Notes under the pieces: generated by a model
Database searches by the model: none
Seen by the model: only the letters and a program-made list of their open reading frames with translations
What the model was told of the DNA's origin: nothing
Assembly (NCBI RefSeq): GCF_034479635.1
Contig: NZ_CP140153.1
Span: forward strand, 875,501-939,500
Length of the DNA stretch: 64,000 bases
Source of the DNA: Guyparkeria halophila
GTDB taxonomy: Bacteria; Pseudomonadota; Gammaproteobacteria; Halothiobacillales; Halothiobacillaceae
Reading direction: 5' to 3'
Shown here: positions 9,055 through 18,343 of the stretch, in pieces
Numbering within the stretch: the first letter of the stretch is position 1
How the letters are laid out: each line of letters begins with the position of its first letter
Position numbers and translations under genes: made by a program

Positions 9055-9987
9055 ATGAACATGATTGCAGGGGTGTTTCCGGGGCAGGGTTCCCAGTCCA
9101 TCGGCATGGCCAGCGGCTGGGGCGAACACGAGGATATTGCGCAGGCGGTCTTCGATCGTGCGAGTGATGTGCTCGGTTACGACCTTTGGGCACTGGTCGC
9201 CGATGGTGATCCGGCCCAGCTCAACCAGACGGAACGTACCCAGCCGGCCATGCTGGCCGCCGACGTCGCGGCCTGGCAGATCTGGCGTCACAACGACGGG
9301 GCCATGCCGGCCGCACTCGCCGGCCACAGCCTGGGCGAATACGCCGCGCTGGTGGCCGCCGATGCCATCGATTTCGAGGCGGCGATTGCCCTGGTCGCCC
9401 GCCGCGGCCAGCTGATGCAATCGGCCGTGGCCGAGGGACAGGGCGCCATGGCTGCCGTCCTTGGCCTGGAAGACGATGCCGTGCGAGGGGTTTGTGAGCG
9501 GGCCCGCGACGGAGAGGTCTGCGAGGCGGTGAACTTCAATGCCCCGGGCCAGGTGGTGATTGCCGGCGACCGGGCCGCCGTCGAACGTGCTGAGGCGATC
9601 GCCGGCGAGGCGGGTGCCAAGCGTTTCGTCCTGCTGCCGGTAAGCGTGCCGTCGCATTCCTCGCTGATGCGCGAGGCCGGCGAACAGCTGCGCGCCGAGA
9701 TCGCGCAGGTCGACATTCGTGCTCCGCAGATCCCCGTCATTCACAACGTGGATGCATTGACCCACGAGAAGCCCGAGGCCATTGCCACCGCGCTGGTCGA
9801 GCAATTGTTCCGCCCAGTGCAATGGGTCGCCTGCGTCCAGGCCATGCAGGCAATGGGTGCCGGCGACCAGGTCGAGTTCGGCCCCGGCAAGGTGCTCACC
9901 GGCCTGGCTCGTCGGATCGATCGCCGCATGGGCGCCAAGGCGGTCTTCGACCAGGCCACGCTGGAGAAGGCACTCGGCACCGAGTAA
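9055..9987 (+). CDS. fabD: Malonyl-CoA:ACP S-malonyltransferase
   Basis: 310 residues from the ATG at 9055, the usual FabD length. The open frame continues 54 codons upstream but that part does not resemble the family. It shows the N-terminal FPGQGSQ loop, the nucleophile motif GHSLGEYAAL with Ser92, and a PVSVPSHSSLM segment carrying the catalytic His near residue 200. It transfers malonyl from CoA to ACP to start chain elongation. The adjacent fabG, acpP and fabF confirm the context. The genes usually found upstream (plsX, fabH) are not here; flgL precedes it instead. Confidence 0.95.
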   Translation: MNMIAGVFPGQGSQSIGMASGWGEHEDIAQAVFDRASDVLGYDLWALVADGDPAQLNQTERTQPAMLAADVAAWQIWRHNDGAMPAALAGHSLGEYAALVAADAIDFEAAIALVARRGQLMQSAVAEGQGAMAAVLGLEDDAVRGVCERARDGEVCEAVNFNAPGQVVIAGDRAAVERAEAIAGEAGAKRFVLLPVSVPSHSSLMREAGEQLRAEIAQVDIRAPQIPVIHNVDALTHEKPEAIATALVEQLFRPVQWVACVQAMQAMGAGDQVEFGPGKVLTGLARRIDRRMGAKAVFDQATLEKALGTE

Positions 9988-10042
9988 GCCAGGCCTCGAG
10001 CAAGCGCGCTACCGAATCAAGAAACACCACGAGGAAGACCTC

Positions 10043-10801
10043 ATGTCAGAACAAGCAAGCCAATTCGCCAACCTCGAGGGCCGTGTTGCCCTGGTCACCG
10101 GCGCATCGCGCGGCATCGGTGCGGCCATCGCCGATGCCCTGGTGGCCGCCGGTGCGACGGTGATCGGGACGGCCACCTCGGAGAAGGGCGCGGCGGCCAT
10201 CGACGAGCGTCTGGGCGAGAAGGGTGCCGGCATGGCGCTGGACGTGACCGATGGCGCGCAGGTCGATGCGGTGATCAAGGAGATCGAGTCGCGCTTCGGG
10301 CCGGTGGCCGTGCTGGTCAACAACGCCGGCATCACCCGTGACACGCTGCTGATGCGCATGAAGGAAGACGACTGGGACGCGATCATCCAGACCAACCTCA
10401 CGTCGGTCTTTCGCCTGTCGCAGAAGGTCATGCGCTCGATGGCCAAGGCCCGCTGGGGGCGGATCATCTCGATCGCCTCGGTGGTCGGTTCGATGGGCAA
10501 TGCCGGGCAGACGAACTACGCGGCGGCCAAGGCCGGCATCATGGGCTTTTCCAAGTCGCTGGCGCGTGAGCTCGGCCCGCGCGGCGTGACGGTCAACGTG
10601 GTTGCCCCGGGCTTTATCGAGACCGACATGACCCGCGACCTGCCGGAAAAGCAGAAGGATGCCCTGCTGGGCAACATCCCCAATGGCCGGTTGGGCCAGC
10701 CCGATGAGATCGCCTCGGCGGTCCGTTTCCTGGCCGCCCCGGAAGCCGGTTACATCAACGGCCAGACGATCCACGTCAACGGCGGGATGTACATGGGGTA
10801 A
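10043..10801 (+). CDS. fabG: 3-oxoacyl-[ACP] reductase
   Basis: 252 residues from the ATG at 10043; the longer open frame runs back into fabD. It is a classical short-chain dehydrogenase: TGASRGIG at residues 19-26 binds NADPH, VLVNNAGITRD follows, and the catalytic Tyr-x3-Lys lies in NYAAAKAGIMGFSKSLA. The end, GGMYMG, is typical of FabG. It reduces 3-oxoacyl-ACP to 3-hydroxyacyl-ACP. It sits 55 bp after fabD, and two small hairpins follow its stop. Confidence 0.96.
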   Translation: MSEQASQFANLEGRVALVTGASRGIGAAIADALVAAGATVIGTATSEKGAAAIDERLGEKGAGMALDVTDGAQVDAVIKEIESRFGPVAVLVNNAGITRDTLLMRMKEDDWDAIIQTNLTSVFRLSQKVMRSMAKARWGRIISIASVVGSMGNAGQTNYAAAKAGIMGFSKSLARELGPRGVTVNVVAPGFIETDMTRDLPEKQKDALLGNIPNGRLGQPDEIASAVRFLAAPEAGYINGQTIHVNGGMYMG

Positions 10802-10802
10802 G

Positions 10803-10840
10803 ACCCGCCTTGGCGGGTTTGAGCGCTTAGGCGCATTTTT
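10803..10840 (+). terminator. Hairpin terminator(s) after fabG
   Basis: A 7-bp inverted repeat ACCCGCC (10803-10809) / GGCGGGT (10812-10818) is followed by TTT. Then comes a GCGC-TTAG-GCGC mini-hairpin that leads into ATTTTTATTT. Together they probably attenuate read-through from fabDG into acpP, which has its own promoter-like sequence just downstream. Confidence 0.55.
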
Positions 10841-10842
10841 AT

Positions 10843-10871
10843 TTGGCCTGCCGGGCGGTTTTCACTAGAAT
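10843..10871 (+). promoter_or_regulatory. Sigma-70-like promoter upstream of acpP
   Basis: TTGGCC (10843-10848), a 17-nt spacer, then TAGAAT (10866-10871). It is about 80 bp before the acpP ATG. A separate acpP promoter is expected, because acyl carrier protein is needed in far larger amounts than the flanking enzymes. Confidence 0.5.
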
Positions 10872-10950
10872 GCCGGGCAGTGTTGGCCCGGAGTTGCCGA
10901 GCCAAAATGTTTAATTGATTAGTGTTTGTACCAGAAGAGGTTCGATACGA

Positions 10951-11190
10951 ATGAGCACCGTTGAAGAACGCGTCAAGAAGATTGTTGTAGAGCAGTTGGG
11001 CGTCAAGGAAGAAGAAGTTACCAACGAAGCTTCATTCGTTGACGACCTCGGCGCGGATTCCCTCGATACCGTCGAGTTGGTCATGGCCCTGGAAGAAGAG
11101 TTCGAGTGCGAGATTCCGGACGAAGAGGCCGAGAAAATCACCACCGTTCAGCAGGCCATCGACTACGTCAACAACCACAAGGACGCCTGA
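10951..11190 (+). CDS. acpP: Acyl carrier protein
   Basis: 79 residues from the ATG at 10951; the short upstream open extension is not conserved-looking. It is strongly acidic, with the phosphopantetheine attachment motif [10 protein letters not shown] (Ser37). The start [22 protein letters not shown] is typical. It carries growing acyl chains for FabD, FabG, FabF and downstream acyltransferases. The 205-bp gap to fabF contains three successive hairpins, which probably tune the ACP to FabF ratio. Confidence 0.97.
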   Translation: MSTVEERVKKIVVEQLGVKEEEVTNEASFVDDLGADSLDTVELVMALEEEFECEIPDEEAEKITTVQQAIDYVNNHKDA

Positions 11191-11207
11191 TCGGGCCCTT
11201 GTGCGTT

Positions 11208-11327
11208 TCACAGGCCCCGCGCTGTTGCACGGGCCTGTGACCTGAAAACCGTGTTTCGGTCTTCCTTTCGGGGGGTCGATCGCGGTTTTTTACTAGGGGC
11301 CTCAGCCCGATGCGATCGGGCTGAGGC
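11208..11327 (+). terminator. Three consecutive hairpins between acpP and fabF
   Basis: First: perfect 10-bp inverted repeat TCACAGGCCC (11208-11217) / GGGCCTGTGA (11231-11240). Second: AAAACCG (11245-11251) / CGGTTTT (11283-11289) ending in a T run, the most terminator-like. Third: perfect 13-bp stem (11299-11311 / 11315-11327, core CAGCCCGAT) with a 3-nt loop. They can act as a partial terminator or as RNA-stabilising structures after the highly expressed acpP. Confidence 0.6.
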
Positions 11328-11395
11328 TTCCTGGGGATCGCCAAGCCGATCGGCAGCCCGCCCGGCCGTCACCTAACCAACTGGAAAAGAGCATC

Positions 11396-12643
11396 ATGAG
11401 CAAACGTCGCGTCGTGATCACCGGCCTTGGGCTGGTGACCCCGCTGGGGAACAACGTCAAGGATTCATGGGACGGCATTCTTGCCGGCCGGTCGGGTGTG
11501 GCCCCCATCGATCGTTTCGATACCGAGAAGATGGCAGTCAAGTTTGCGGCCACGGTCAAGGATTTCGATCCGACCACGATCATCCCGGCCAAGGACGTGA
11601 AAAAGATGGAGCCGTTCATCCACTACGCGATGAGCGCCTCCATCGAGGCGATCGAAGATGCGGACCTGATCAGCGACTCGCTCGATCTTGACCGGGTGGG
11701 TACGTTCATCGGTTCGGGCATCGGCGGACTGGGTGGCATCGAGCGCAACACGCTGACCCTGGAAAACCAGGGGCCGCGGCGTGTCTCGCCGTTCTTCATT
11801 CCCGGTGCGATCATCAACATGGCCTCCGGTCAGCTTTCGATCCGCTATGGTTTCCGTGGTCCGAACCTCGCCACGGTGACTGCCTGCACGTCGGGCACCC
11901 ACAGCATCGGCCAGGCCGCCCGCATGATTTCCTACGGTGATGCCGACGTGATGATCGCCGGGGGCACCGAGGGCGCCGTCTCACCGCTCGGTGTGGCGGG
12001 TTTTGCCTCGGCGCGTGCCCTGTCCACTCGCAACGACGATCCCGAGCGGGCCTCGCGTCCCTGGGATCGTGACCGCGACGGGTTCGTGCTGGGTGAGGGC
12101 GCCGGCGTGGTGGTGCTCGAGTCGCTGGAACATGCCCAGGCTCGCGGTGCGCATATCTATGGCGAGGTAAAGGGCTTCGGCATGAGTGCGGATGCCTATC
12201 ACATGACCCTGCCGGCCGCCGACGGCGACGGTGCGCAGCGCTGCATGAAAGCGGCGCTCAAGGATGCCGATCTTCAGCCGAGCGACCTCGGCTACATCAA
12301 CGCCCACGGGACCTCCACGCCCGCCGGTGACGGTACCGAGGTGCAGGCCATCAAGAAGCTCTACGGCGATACGCCGGTCGAGTGCCCGGTCAGTTCCACG
12401 AAGTCGATGACCGGGCACCTGCTCGGTGCGGCCGGTGCCATCGAAGCGGTGTTCTCGGTGCTCGCCCTGCGCGATCAGGTGCTGCCGCCGACGATCAACC
12501 TCGACAACCCCTCCGAGGATTGCGATCTCGATTTCGTGCCCCACGAGGCACGTCGCGTCGAGGGCCTCGAGGTGGCCATGTCCAACTCGTTCGGCTTCGG
12601 CGGGACCAACGGCACGCTGATCTTCGGTCGAACGATCGACTGA
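11396..12643 (+). CDS. fabF: Beta-ketoacyl-ACP synthase II
   Basis: 415 residues, standard for KAS II. The nucleophile Cys164 lies in [14 protein letters not shown]. The two active-site histidines are in [11 protein letters not shown] and in the [12 protein letters not shown] segment. The N-terminus [17 protein letters not shown] is characteristic. It condenses malonyl-ACP with acyl-ACP. The gene follows acpP as in most gammaproteobacteria and is followed about 100 bp later by pabB. Confidence 0.97.
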   Translation: MSKRRVVITGLGLVTPLGNNVKDSWDGILAGRSGVAPIDRFDTEKMAVKFAATVKDFDPTTIIPAKDVKKMEPFIHYAMSASIEAIEDADLISDSLDLDRVGTFIGSGIGGLGGIERNTLTLENQGPRRVSPFFIPGAIINMASGQLSIRYGFRGPNLATVTACTSGTHSIGQAARMISYGDADVMIAGGTEGAVSPLGVAGFASARALSTRNDDPERASRPWDRDRDGFVLGEGAGVVVLESLEHAQARGAHIYGEVKGFGMSADAYHMTLPAADGDGAQRCMKAALKDADLQPSDLGYINAHGTSTPAGDGTEVQAIKKLYGDTPVECPVSSTKSMTGHLLGAAGAIEAVFSVLALRDQVLPPTINLDNPSEDCDLDFVPHEARRVEGLEVAMSNSFGFGGTNGTLIFGRTID

Positions 12644-12745
12644 TGGACGCGGGGCGACGCTCGAGCCAACCGGGCGCCCGTCGGTCCTGCCGGGACCGGC
12701 CGCCAGTGAGCTGCGTCCGTCACCCGACCTTCGCGTGAATCGCCC

Positions 12746-14200
12746 GTGAGCGAGCCCGTCATCCAACGTCTCGAATCGGATCCAGCCAGGGCGTTGGCCT
12801 CGCTCGCCGCGGTGCTGACGGCCGCCGGCCAGCGCGCCAGCCACCTGTTCGAGAGCGTGACGGCCGGCGGCCCCCTGAGCCGCTGGTCGATCCTGTTCTC
12901 CGCCGCCGACGAGCGCCTGGCCGCCCCCGCCACGCCGTCAGCCGATGCGCCGCGATTTCTCGATGCCTTCCAGCAGGCCATTTCTCGCCGACAGCCCCTG
13001 GACGATGCCTTTGACGCCGACGATTGGCTGGCCGCGCAGGGCCTGCCGCGGACGTTTCCCTTTCTCGGCGGCTGGAGCTTCTTCCTTGCCTACGAGATGG
13101 CCGCGGAAATCGAGCCCACGCTCGACCTGCCGCCATTCGCGCTCGGAGCCGAGAGCGGCTTTCCGCGCGCGATCGCCGAATATCACCCGGCGGCCCTGGT
13201 GCGGGATCATGATTCGGGCGAGGACATCGTGGTCCACGACGGCAGTGTCCAAGGGGCGGAACTGGCCAAGGCCCTGATCTCGGCGCGGGTGCGGGCGGGG
13301 GAGACCGCTGGCCGCGATCAGCATCGTGGCGAGGTCGAGCTGACTGAACTGCTCCCCCCAGTGGGTGCGCCTCACCGCGAGCGGGTGGCCCGGGTCCGTG
13401 ATTACCTGTTCGCCGGCGATGTCTTCCAGGCCAATCTCTCGCACGCCTGGCGCTTTCGGCTCGCGCCTGGGGTATCCTCGGGGGCGGTCTACGGATCGCT
13501 TTGTCGCCGCAACCCGGCGCCGTTTGCCGCCTGGTACCGACAGCCCGAGGGCGAGATCATCAGCTCCTCACCGGAGCGGCTCCTGCGCGTGGCCGAGGGG
13601 CATGCCGAGACCCGCCCGATTGCCGGTACGCGTCGGCGCGACCCGGACCCCGAGCGTGACCAGGAACTGATCGAGCAACTGCGTGCCCACCCCAAGGAAC
13701 GCGCCGAGCACGTCATGCTCATCGACCTCGAGCGCAACGATCTCGGCCGCGTCTGTGAACCCGGCTCGGTGCGGGTCGACGAGTTGATGGTGGTCGAGTC
13801 CTACGCCCAGGTGCATCACCTGGTCTCGAATATCGTCGGCCGGTTGCCGGCAAGCACCTCGCCTCTGGCTGCGCTGGCCGCCTGCTTCCCCGGCGGGACG
13901 ATCACCGGCTGCCCGAAGGTGCGCTGCATGGAAATCCTTGCCGAACTCGAGCAAACCGGACGCGGGCCGTACACCGGCAGCCTCGGCTATCTGAGCAATC
14001 ACGGCCAGATGGATAGCAATATCCTGATTCGAAGCCTGTTTCTCAGCCCGGACCGGCGGGGTGAATTTCGCACCGGCGGCGGCATCGTGGCGGACTCCGA
14101 TCCGGCGCGCGAGCTCGACGAGACCTACCAGAAGGCCCGCGGCGTGCTCGATGCCCTGGGTGGCGAGGCGGCCCTGGTCGCCGGGGTGCCGGTCGGATGA
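12746..14200 (+). CDS. pabB: Aminodeoxychorismate synthase component I
   Basis: 484 residues from a GTG start; no in-frame ATG fits. The C-terminal two thirds form the chorismate-binding domain: RPIAGTRRRDPDPERDQELI, then LIDLERNDLGRVCEPGSV, then CFPGGTITGCPKVRCMEI, which holds the Lys that attacks chorismate. The N-terminal part matches the poorly conserved PabB/TrpE N-domain. It makes 4-amino-4-deoxychorismate for folate synthesis, with ammonia from PabA (not in this window). Its stop overlaps the pabC start as ATGA. Direct adjacency to pabC favours pabB over trpE. Confidence 0.92.
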   Translation: MSEPVIQRLESDPARALASLAAVLTAAGQRASHLFESVTAGGPLSRWSILFSAADERLAAPATPSADAPRFLDAFQQAISRRQPLDDAFDADDWLAAQGLPRTFPFLGGWSFFLAYEMAAEIEPTLDLPPFALGAESGFPRAIAEYHPAALVRDHDSGEDIVVHDGSVQGAELAKALISARVRAGETAGRDQHRGEVELTELLPPVGAPHRERVARVRDYLFAGDVFQANLSHAWRFRLAPGVSSGAVYGSLCRRNPAPFAAWYRQPEGEIISSSPERLLRVAEGHAETRPIAGTRRRDPDPERDQELIEQLRAHPKERAEHVMLIDLERNDLGRVCEPGSVRVDELMVVESYAQVHHLVSNIVGRLPASTSPLAALAACFPGGTITGCPKVRCMEILAELEQTGRGPYTGSLGYLSNHGQMDSNILIRSLFLSPDRRGEFRTGGGIVADSDPARELDETYQKARGVLDALGGEAALVAGVPVG

Positions 14201-15114
14201 ATCAGGTCGAGTTGCCCGTCACCGATCGCGGCTTGGCCTTTGGCGACGGCCTGTTCGAGACGCTGTTCGCCCACGAGGGACGGGTGGTCCGGCTTGCCGA
14301 TCACCTTGCCCGGCTGCGCTTCGGGCTGGTCAAGCTGGGCTTGCCCGAGCCATCCGGCGAGCGGGTGCTCACCTCGCTCGACGAGGCGGTCGAGGCGGGG
14401 GCGACCGGCGTGTGCAAGCTGATCGTCACGGCCGGGTCGGGGCCGCGCGGTTATCGTCGTCCCGAGCACCCCGAATTGACCGTGACGGCCACCTTCGGCG
14501 TGTTGCCGCCGGTCCCGGCCGCACCACTGGCCCTCGATCCGGTTCCGGTGGCACTGGAGGGGGCCGCCGCGCTACAGGGCCTCAAGCATCTCAACCGGCT
14601 GGTGCAGGTGCTGGCCCAGCAGTCGCTCCCCGGCGATCGGACGGAAGGGCTGATGCTTGATCCGGGTGGGCGGGTCGTTTCCGGTACGATGGGCAACTTC
14701 TTCTGGCGTGAGCGCGATGGCTGGCATACGCCGCCGCTGGTCGGCGGGGCGATTGCCGGTACGCGCCGGGCCTGGTGGATCGAGACCCTGGGCGCTCGCC
14801 TCACCCCCTGCGCCCCGGGACGTCTGGCCCTGGCCCAGGCGGCGTTTCTCTGCAATGCCGTCTCGGCCTGGCGGCCGGTCGGCACGCTGCTGGGGCGGGA
14901 GCTTGCCACAACCGATGCCCCGCCCGTCAGCGGCCTGGAATGCGTCGAGGGCCGCTGGCAACCGCCGGCTGACGTCACCACGAACCCCTGGCCCGCGACC
15001 TTGTCCGAGGCATTGGTCGGCAGCGATTGGGGGCGGGTCGCCCTTCGCGAACTTGCGGCCGACGGCCCGTTGGGGCGCTCGAGCCTACCATCACCGGAAT
15101 CGATCGAGAGTTAG
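14197..15114 (+). CDS. pabC: 4-amino-4-deoxychorismate lyase
   Basis: 305 residues of fold-type IV PLP enzyme. The start MNQVELPVTDRGLAFGDGLFETL has the family's DRGLxFGDGLFET motif. A LQGLKHLNRLVQVLAQQ segment contains the PLP Lys, and EGLMLDPGGRVVSGTMGNFFWR follows. It converts aminodeoxychorismate to p-aminobenzoate and pyruvate. Its ATG overlaps the pabB stop, so the two steps are translationally coupled. The C-terminus runs about 30 residues beyond the typical length. Confidence 0.92.
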   Translation: MNQVELPVTDRGLAFGDGLFETLFAHEGRVVRLADHLARLRFGLVKLGLPEPSGERVLTSLDEAVEAGATGVCKLIVTAGSGPRGYRRPEHPELTVTATFGVLPPVPAAPLALDPVPVALEGAAALQGLKHLNRLVQVLAQQSLPGDRTEGLMLDPGGRVVSGTMGNFFWRERDGWHTPPLVGGAIAGTRRAWWIETLGARLTPCAPGRLALAQAAFLCNAVSAWRPVGTLLGRELATTDAPPVSGLECVEGRWQPPADVTTNPWPATLSEALVGSDWGRVALRELAADGPLGRSSLPSPESIES

Positions 15115-15123
15115 GAGTTGCGG

Positions 15124-16149
15124 ATGCGGCGAGCCATTGGTGTGTTCCTGATCTGGGCGGGCGGCATGGGCCTGGTCGCGACCCTACTAGTCGGGGTGGG
15201 ATTGGCCATGCACTACTGGCAGCAGCCGCTGGTCCACGAGTCAACCACGCTTACCGTGGAATCGGGTCAAGCGATGCCGACGATCGCCCGATCCATCCAC
15301 GAGGTGCAACCGGCCATCCCGGCCCGGGCGATCGACTGGACGGCCCGCTTTCGCGGCCAGGCCCGCTCCATCCAGGCGGGTGAGTATGAAATCCGTCCCG
15401 ACGAGCGCCTGGCCTCGCTGCTCGATCGGATGGTGGCCGGCGACGTGATCGAGTACCGCTTCACCGTGCCGGAGGGCGTCACCGCACAGGCCTTTCTCGA
15501 CCGGCTGGCCGAGGCACCGCGCATCCGCCGCACGATCGAGGAACTGACACCCAAGGCGGTGATCGAGGCGCTCGAACTGCCGGTGGATCACCTCGAGGGC
15601 TGGCTCTATCCGGACACCTATCAGTACCCCGCGGGCACCAGCGATCGCGCCCTGGTCCAGCGCGCCTTCACCCAGATGCGCGAGACGCTCGATGCCGCCT
15701 GGTCAGCCCGCGCGGACGACCTGCCATTGGAAAGCCCCTACGAGGCCCTGATCCTCGCCTCGGTGATCGAGAAGGAAACCGGCCTGTTGGGCGAACGTGG
15801 CGAGGTCGCCGGCGTGTTCGTCAATCGCCTCCGGCGTGGCATGCGCCTGCAGACCGATCCCACAGTCATCTATGGCATGGGCGAGGACTACGACGGGCGC
15901 CTGTACACCCGGCACCTGCGCGAGGACACGCCCTACAACACCTATACGCGCGCCGGGCTGCCACCGACACCGATTGCCCTGCCGTCGGCCGCTTCGCTCA
16001 AGGCGGCGACCCGTCCGGCCGAGACCGATGCCCTGTATTTCGTCGCCGACGGCACCGGCGGGCATGCATTCTCGCGCACGCTCAAGGAGCACAACCGTGC
16101 CGTCGCGCGTTGGCGGGCTCATCAGCGCGAACAGGGAGACCGGCCATGA
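15124..16149 (+). CDS. mltG: Endolytic murein transglycosylase MltG (YceG family)
   Basis: 341 residues. AGGAG at 15113-15117 selects the ATG at 15124 over a TTG two codons upstream. One N-terminal membrane anchor (about residues 5-28) is followed by a LysM-like region. The YceG core ASVIEKETGLLGERGEVAGVFVNRLRRGMRLQTDPTVIYG contains the catalytic Glu. YNTYTRAGLPPTPIALPS is also conserved. It cleaves nascent glycan strands at the inner membrane and limits strand length. Its stop overlaps tmk as ATGA. Confidence 0.95.
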   Translation: MRRAIGVFLIWAGGMGLVATLLVGVGLAMHYWQQPLVHESTTLTVESGQAMPTIARSIHEVQPAIPARAIDWTARFRGQARSIQAGEYEIRPDERLASLLDRMVAGDVIEYRFTVPEGVTAQAFLDRLAEAPRIRRTIEELTPKAVIEALELPVDHLEGWLYPDTYQYPAGTSDRALVQRAFTQMRETLDAAWSARADDLPLESPYEALILASVIEKETGLLGERGEVAGVFVNRLRRGMRLQTDPTVIYGMGEDYDGRLYTRHLREDTPYNTYTRAGLPPTPIALPSAASLKAATRPAETDALYFVADGTGGHAFSRTLKEHNRAVARWRAHQREQGDRP

Positions 16150-16784
16150 CCGATCCGCATTCCAGGCCGCGCTTTGTCACCCTCGAGGGGCTGGAAGGCG
16201 CCGGCAAGTCGACCGCGATGGCCTTCGTGCGCGAATGGTTCGAGGCGCGCGGCGAGACCGTGCTTTGCACCCGCGAGCCCGGCGGCACCCCGCTGGCCGA
16301 GGAATTGCGCACGGTCCTCAAGGCCGTGCGCGAGGAGCCGGTGGCCGCCTCGACCGAACTGCTGCTGATGTTCGCCGCCCGCGCCCAACACGTCGAGCGG
16401 GTGATCCGCCCGGCCCTGGTTGAGGGACGGGTGGTGATCTGCGACCGGTTCACCGATTCGACCCGCGCCTACCAGGGCGCCGGGCGCGGGTTGTCGATGG
16501 TGACCATCGACCAGTTGGCCGCGGTGGCGCATTCGGGTTGTGATCCCGAACTGACGTTCTGGCTGGATGTCCCGGTGACCCTCGGCCTCGAGCGGGCGGC
16601 CAACCGCGAGGCGGCAGATCGATTCGAGCAGGAGACGCTTACCTTCTTCGAGCGGGTGCGTGGCGGCTTCGAGTCGCTCAGTGAACGCGAGCCGGCACGG
16701 GTGCGACGGGTGGATGCGACATGCTCCCTGAACGACGTGCGTGCGCAAATTGAGACTGAACTGGAGGCTGCTCATGGCGGCTGA
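16146..16784 (+). CDS. tmk: Thymidylate kinase
   Basis: 212 residues from the ATG that overlaps the mltG stop. The P-loop GLEGAGKST is at residues about 15-23. VVICDRFTDSTRAYQGAGRG is the DR(F/Y) base-binding and LID-preceding region. It phosphorylates dTMP to dTDP for DNA synthesis. It overlaps the start of holB by 11 bp, the common mltG-tmk-holB order in gammaproteobacteria. Confidence 0.96.
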   Translation: MTDPHSRPRFVTLEGLEGAGKSTAMAFVREWFEARGETVLCTREPGGTPLAEELRTVLKAVREEPVAASTELLLMFAARAQHVERVIRPALVEGRVVICDRFTDSTRAYQGAGRGLSMVTIDQLAAVAHSGCDPELTFWLDVPVTLGLERAANREAADRFEQETLTFFERVRGGFESLSEREPARVRRVDATCSLNDVRAQIETELEAAHGG

Positions 16785-17823
16785 CACGATGGACAGCAAC
16801 CTCTCGGGGCTGGCCGAGCAGCGACTGATCAGCGATCCGGCCACCATTACGAGCGCCGGCTGGCTGAACGATGCCTGGTCGCAGCTCGAACGGATGATGG
16901 CCGCCGGGCGCCTGCCGCACGGTCTGCTGCTGCATGGGCGCCTGGGTGCGCCGATGACCGCCTTGCTGGAGACATTGGCCCGCCGCCTGATCTGCGATGC
17001 GCCGCGGGATGGCTGGCCGTGTGGCGAGTGTCCCGCCTGTCGTCAGGCCGAGCAGGGCAGCTTCCCCGATCTGCATCGGCTCGCCGACGATCCCGAACAT
17101 CGCGATATTCCCGTGGATGCGATTCGCACCCTGATCGATGGGGCGTTCATCACGCGTTACGGCCGCATGCGGCTGGTGCTGATCGAGCGCATCGAGCGGC
17201 TCAACCGCGCCTCGGGCAATGCCCTGCTCAAGCTCCTCGAGGAGCCGCCGGAGTCGATGCAGTTTCTCTGCACGGTCGAGCAGGTCGATCGATTGCTGCC
17301 GACGATTCGTTCGCGGTTGCAGCGCGTGCGCCTGCGCGAGCCACGACCCGATGAGCTGGCCGCGTGGTGGCGCCAGGCCAGCGGGTGCTCGCCGGAGCGG
17401 GCCGAGTTATTGGCGTTCATCGACGATCCCACGCTGGTCGACGGCACCGATCCCACATTCGACTGGCAGGCGGTCACCAGTGCCTGGGTGCGGCTGGCCG
17501 AGGAACCGGGGTCGCCATTGGCCCACATCGCGCCGTGGTTGGCGACGCCCCGACCGGTGCTGGCCCGCTGGCTTTTGCGGCTTTGGCCGGCCGTGGCCCG
17601 TCGCCAGGCCGGCCTGGCCGACACGTTGCCGACGGCAATCGTGCCGATGATCGAGCGGCTCGCCCGGGCCCACGACAACGAGCGGTGGTTGGCGGTGCAA
17701 ACCCGCCTGATCCAGTTCGCCCGCGAGGCGGGGCATCCGCTGCATCCGGAGCTCTCGGTCGAGCAGCTGGCGCTCGATCTGGTCGACCCGCGACTGGCTC
17801 GGCGCCTCGAGCCAGTCGGCTGA
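16774..17823 (+). CDS. holB: DNA polymerase III subunit delta prime
   Basis: 349 residues from the ATG at 16774, supported by GGAGG at 16763-16767; earlier starts lie deeper in tmk. It shows the zinc module Cys74, Cys83, Cys86 and Cys89 (CDAPRDGWPCGECPACR). GNALLKLLEEPPESMQFLCTV and LPTIRSRLQRVRL are clamp-loader signatures. As usual for delta prime, the Walker A site is degenerate (GRLGAPM lacks the GKT), so it is a stator rather than an ATPase. Confidence 0.94.
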   Translation: MAADTMDSNLSGLAEQRLISDPATITSAGWLNDAWSQLERMMAAGRLPHGLLLHGRLGAPMTALLETLARRLICDAPRDGWPCGECPACRQAEQGSFPDLHRLADDPEHRDIPVDAIRTLIDGAFITRYGRMRLVLIERIERLNRASGNALLKLLEEPPESMQFLCTVEQVDRLLPTIRSRLQRVRLREPRPDELAAWWRQASGCSPERAELLAFIDDPTLVDGTDPTFDWQAVTSAWVRLAEEPGSPLAHIAPWLATPRPVLARWLLRLWPAVARRQAGLADTLPTAIVPMIERLARAHDNERWLAVQTRLIQFAREAGHPLHPELSVEQLALDLVDPRLARRLEPVG

Positions 17824-17936
17824 CCTGTTGACGCTTCGATGCGGCAGCCAATGCCGTTAGACTAGGCATTCATCCGGTCGGCTCGAATCCCGCCCGGAGC
17901 GATCTTCTTCGGCAAACCGTGACGAGGTAGCGTGCA

Positions 17937-18290
17937 ATGGCAGCAGGAGGCGGCCTGGGTGGAGGCATGATCCACCACAACATCCCGGACAAGGACACGC
18001 TCTACAAGTCCTACATGCCGTTCGTGAAGAACGGGGGACTGTTCATTCCGGGGCACACGCAGATTCCGATGGGCAAGGAGATTTTCCTGACCCTGACCCT
18101 GATGGGAAGCCCCGAGCGGCTCGCCGTGGCCTCCAAGGTAGTCTGGATCACCCCGCAGGGCTCGCAGGGCGGCAAGGTGGCCGGGATCGGCGTGCAGTTC
18201 GGCCGCATGGATCAGGGCCGCACGCGCCAGCAGATCGAGACCTACCTTGCCGGGGCGCTGGAGAAGGAAACCCCCACCTACACGATGTGA
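17937..18290 (+). CDS. pilZ: PilZ-domain protein, type IV pilus PilZ-like
   Basis: 117 residues of mostly beta structure. It has the PilZ features F-V-x-N-G-G-L-F-I-P near residues 28-37 and the D/N-x-S-x-x-G-like end (GKVAGIGVQFGRMD). There is no RxxxR motif, so it probably does not bind cyclic-di-GMP, as for the founding PilZ of Pseudomonas. The GAGGT site is about 8 nt before the ATG. It sits between holB and tatD, exactly where pilZ is found in many gammaproteobacteria. A role in pilus biogenesis or twitching is known for the family. Confidence 0.88.
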   Translation: MAAGGGLGGGMIHHNIPDKDTLYKSYMPFVKNGGLFIPGHTQIPMGKEIFLTLTLMGSPERLAVASKVVWITPQGSQGGKVAGIGVQFGRMDQGRTRQQIETYLAGALEKETPTYTM

Positions 18291-18343
18291 TTTCGACCGG
18301 GCGGGGCCCAGGGCCCGCGACCGGCGCATTCCCGCGGAGCACC

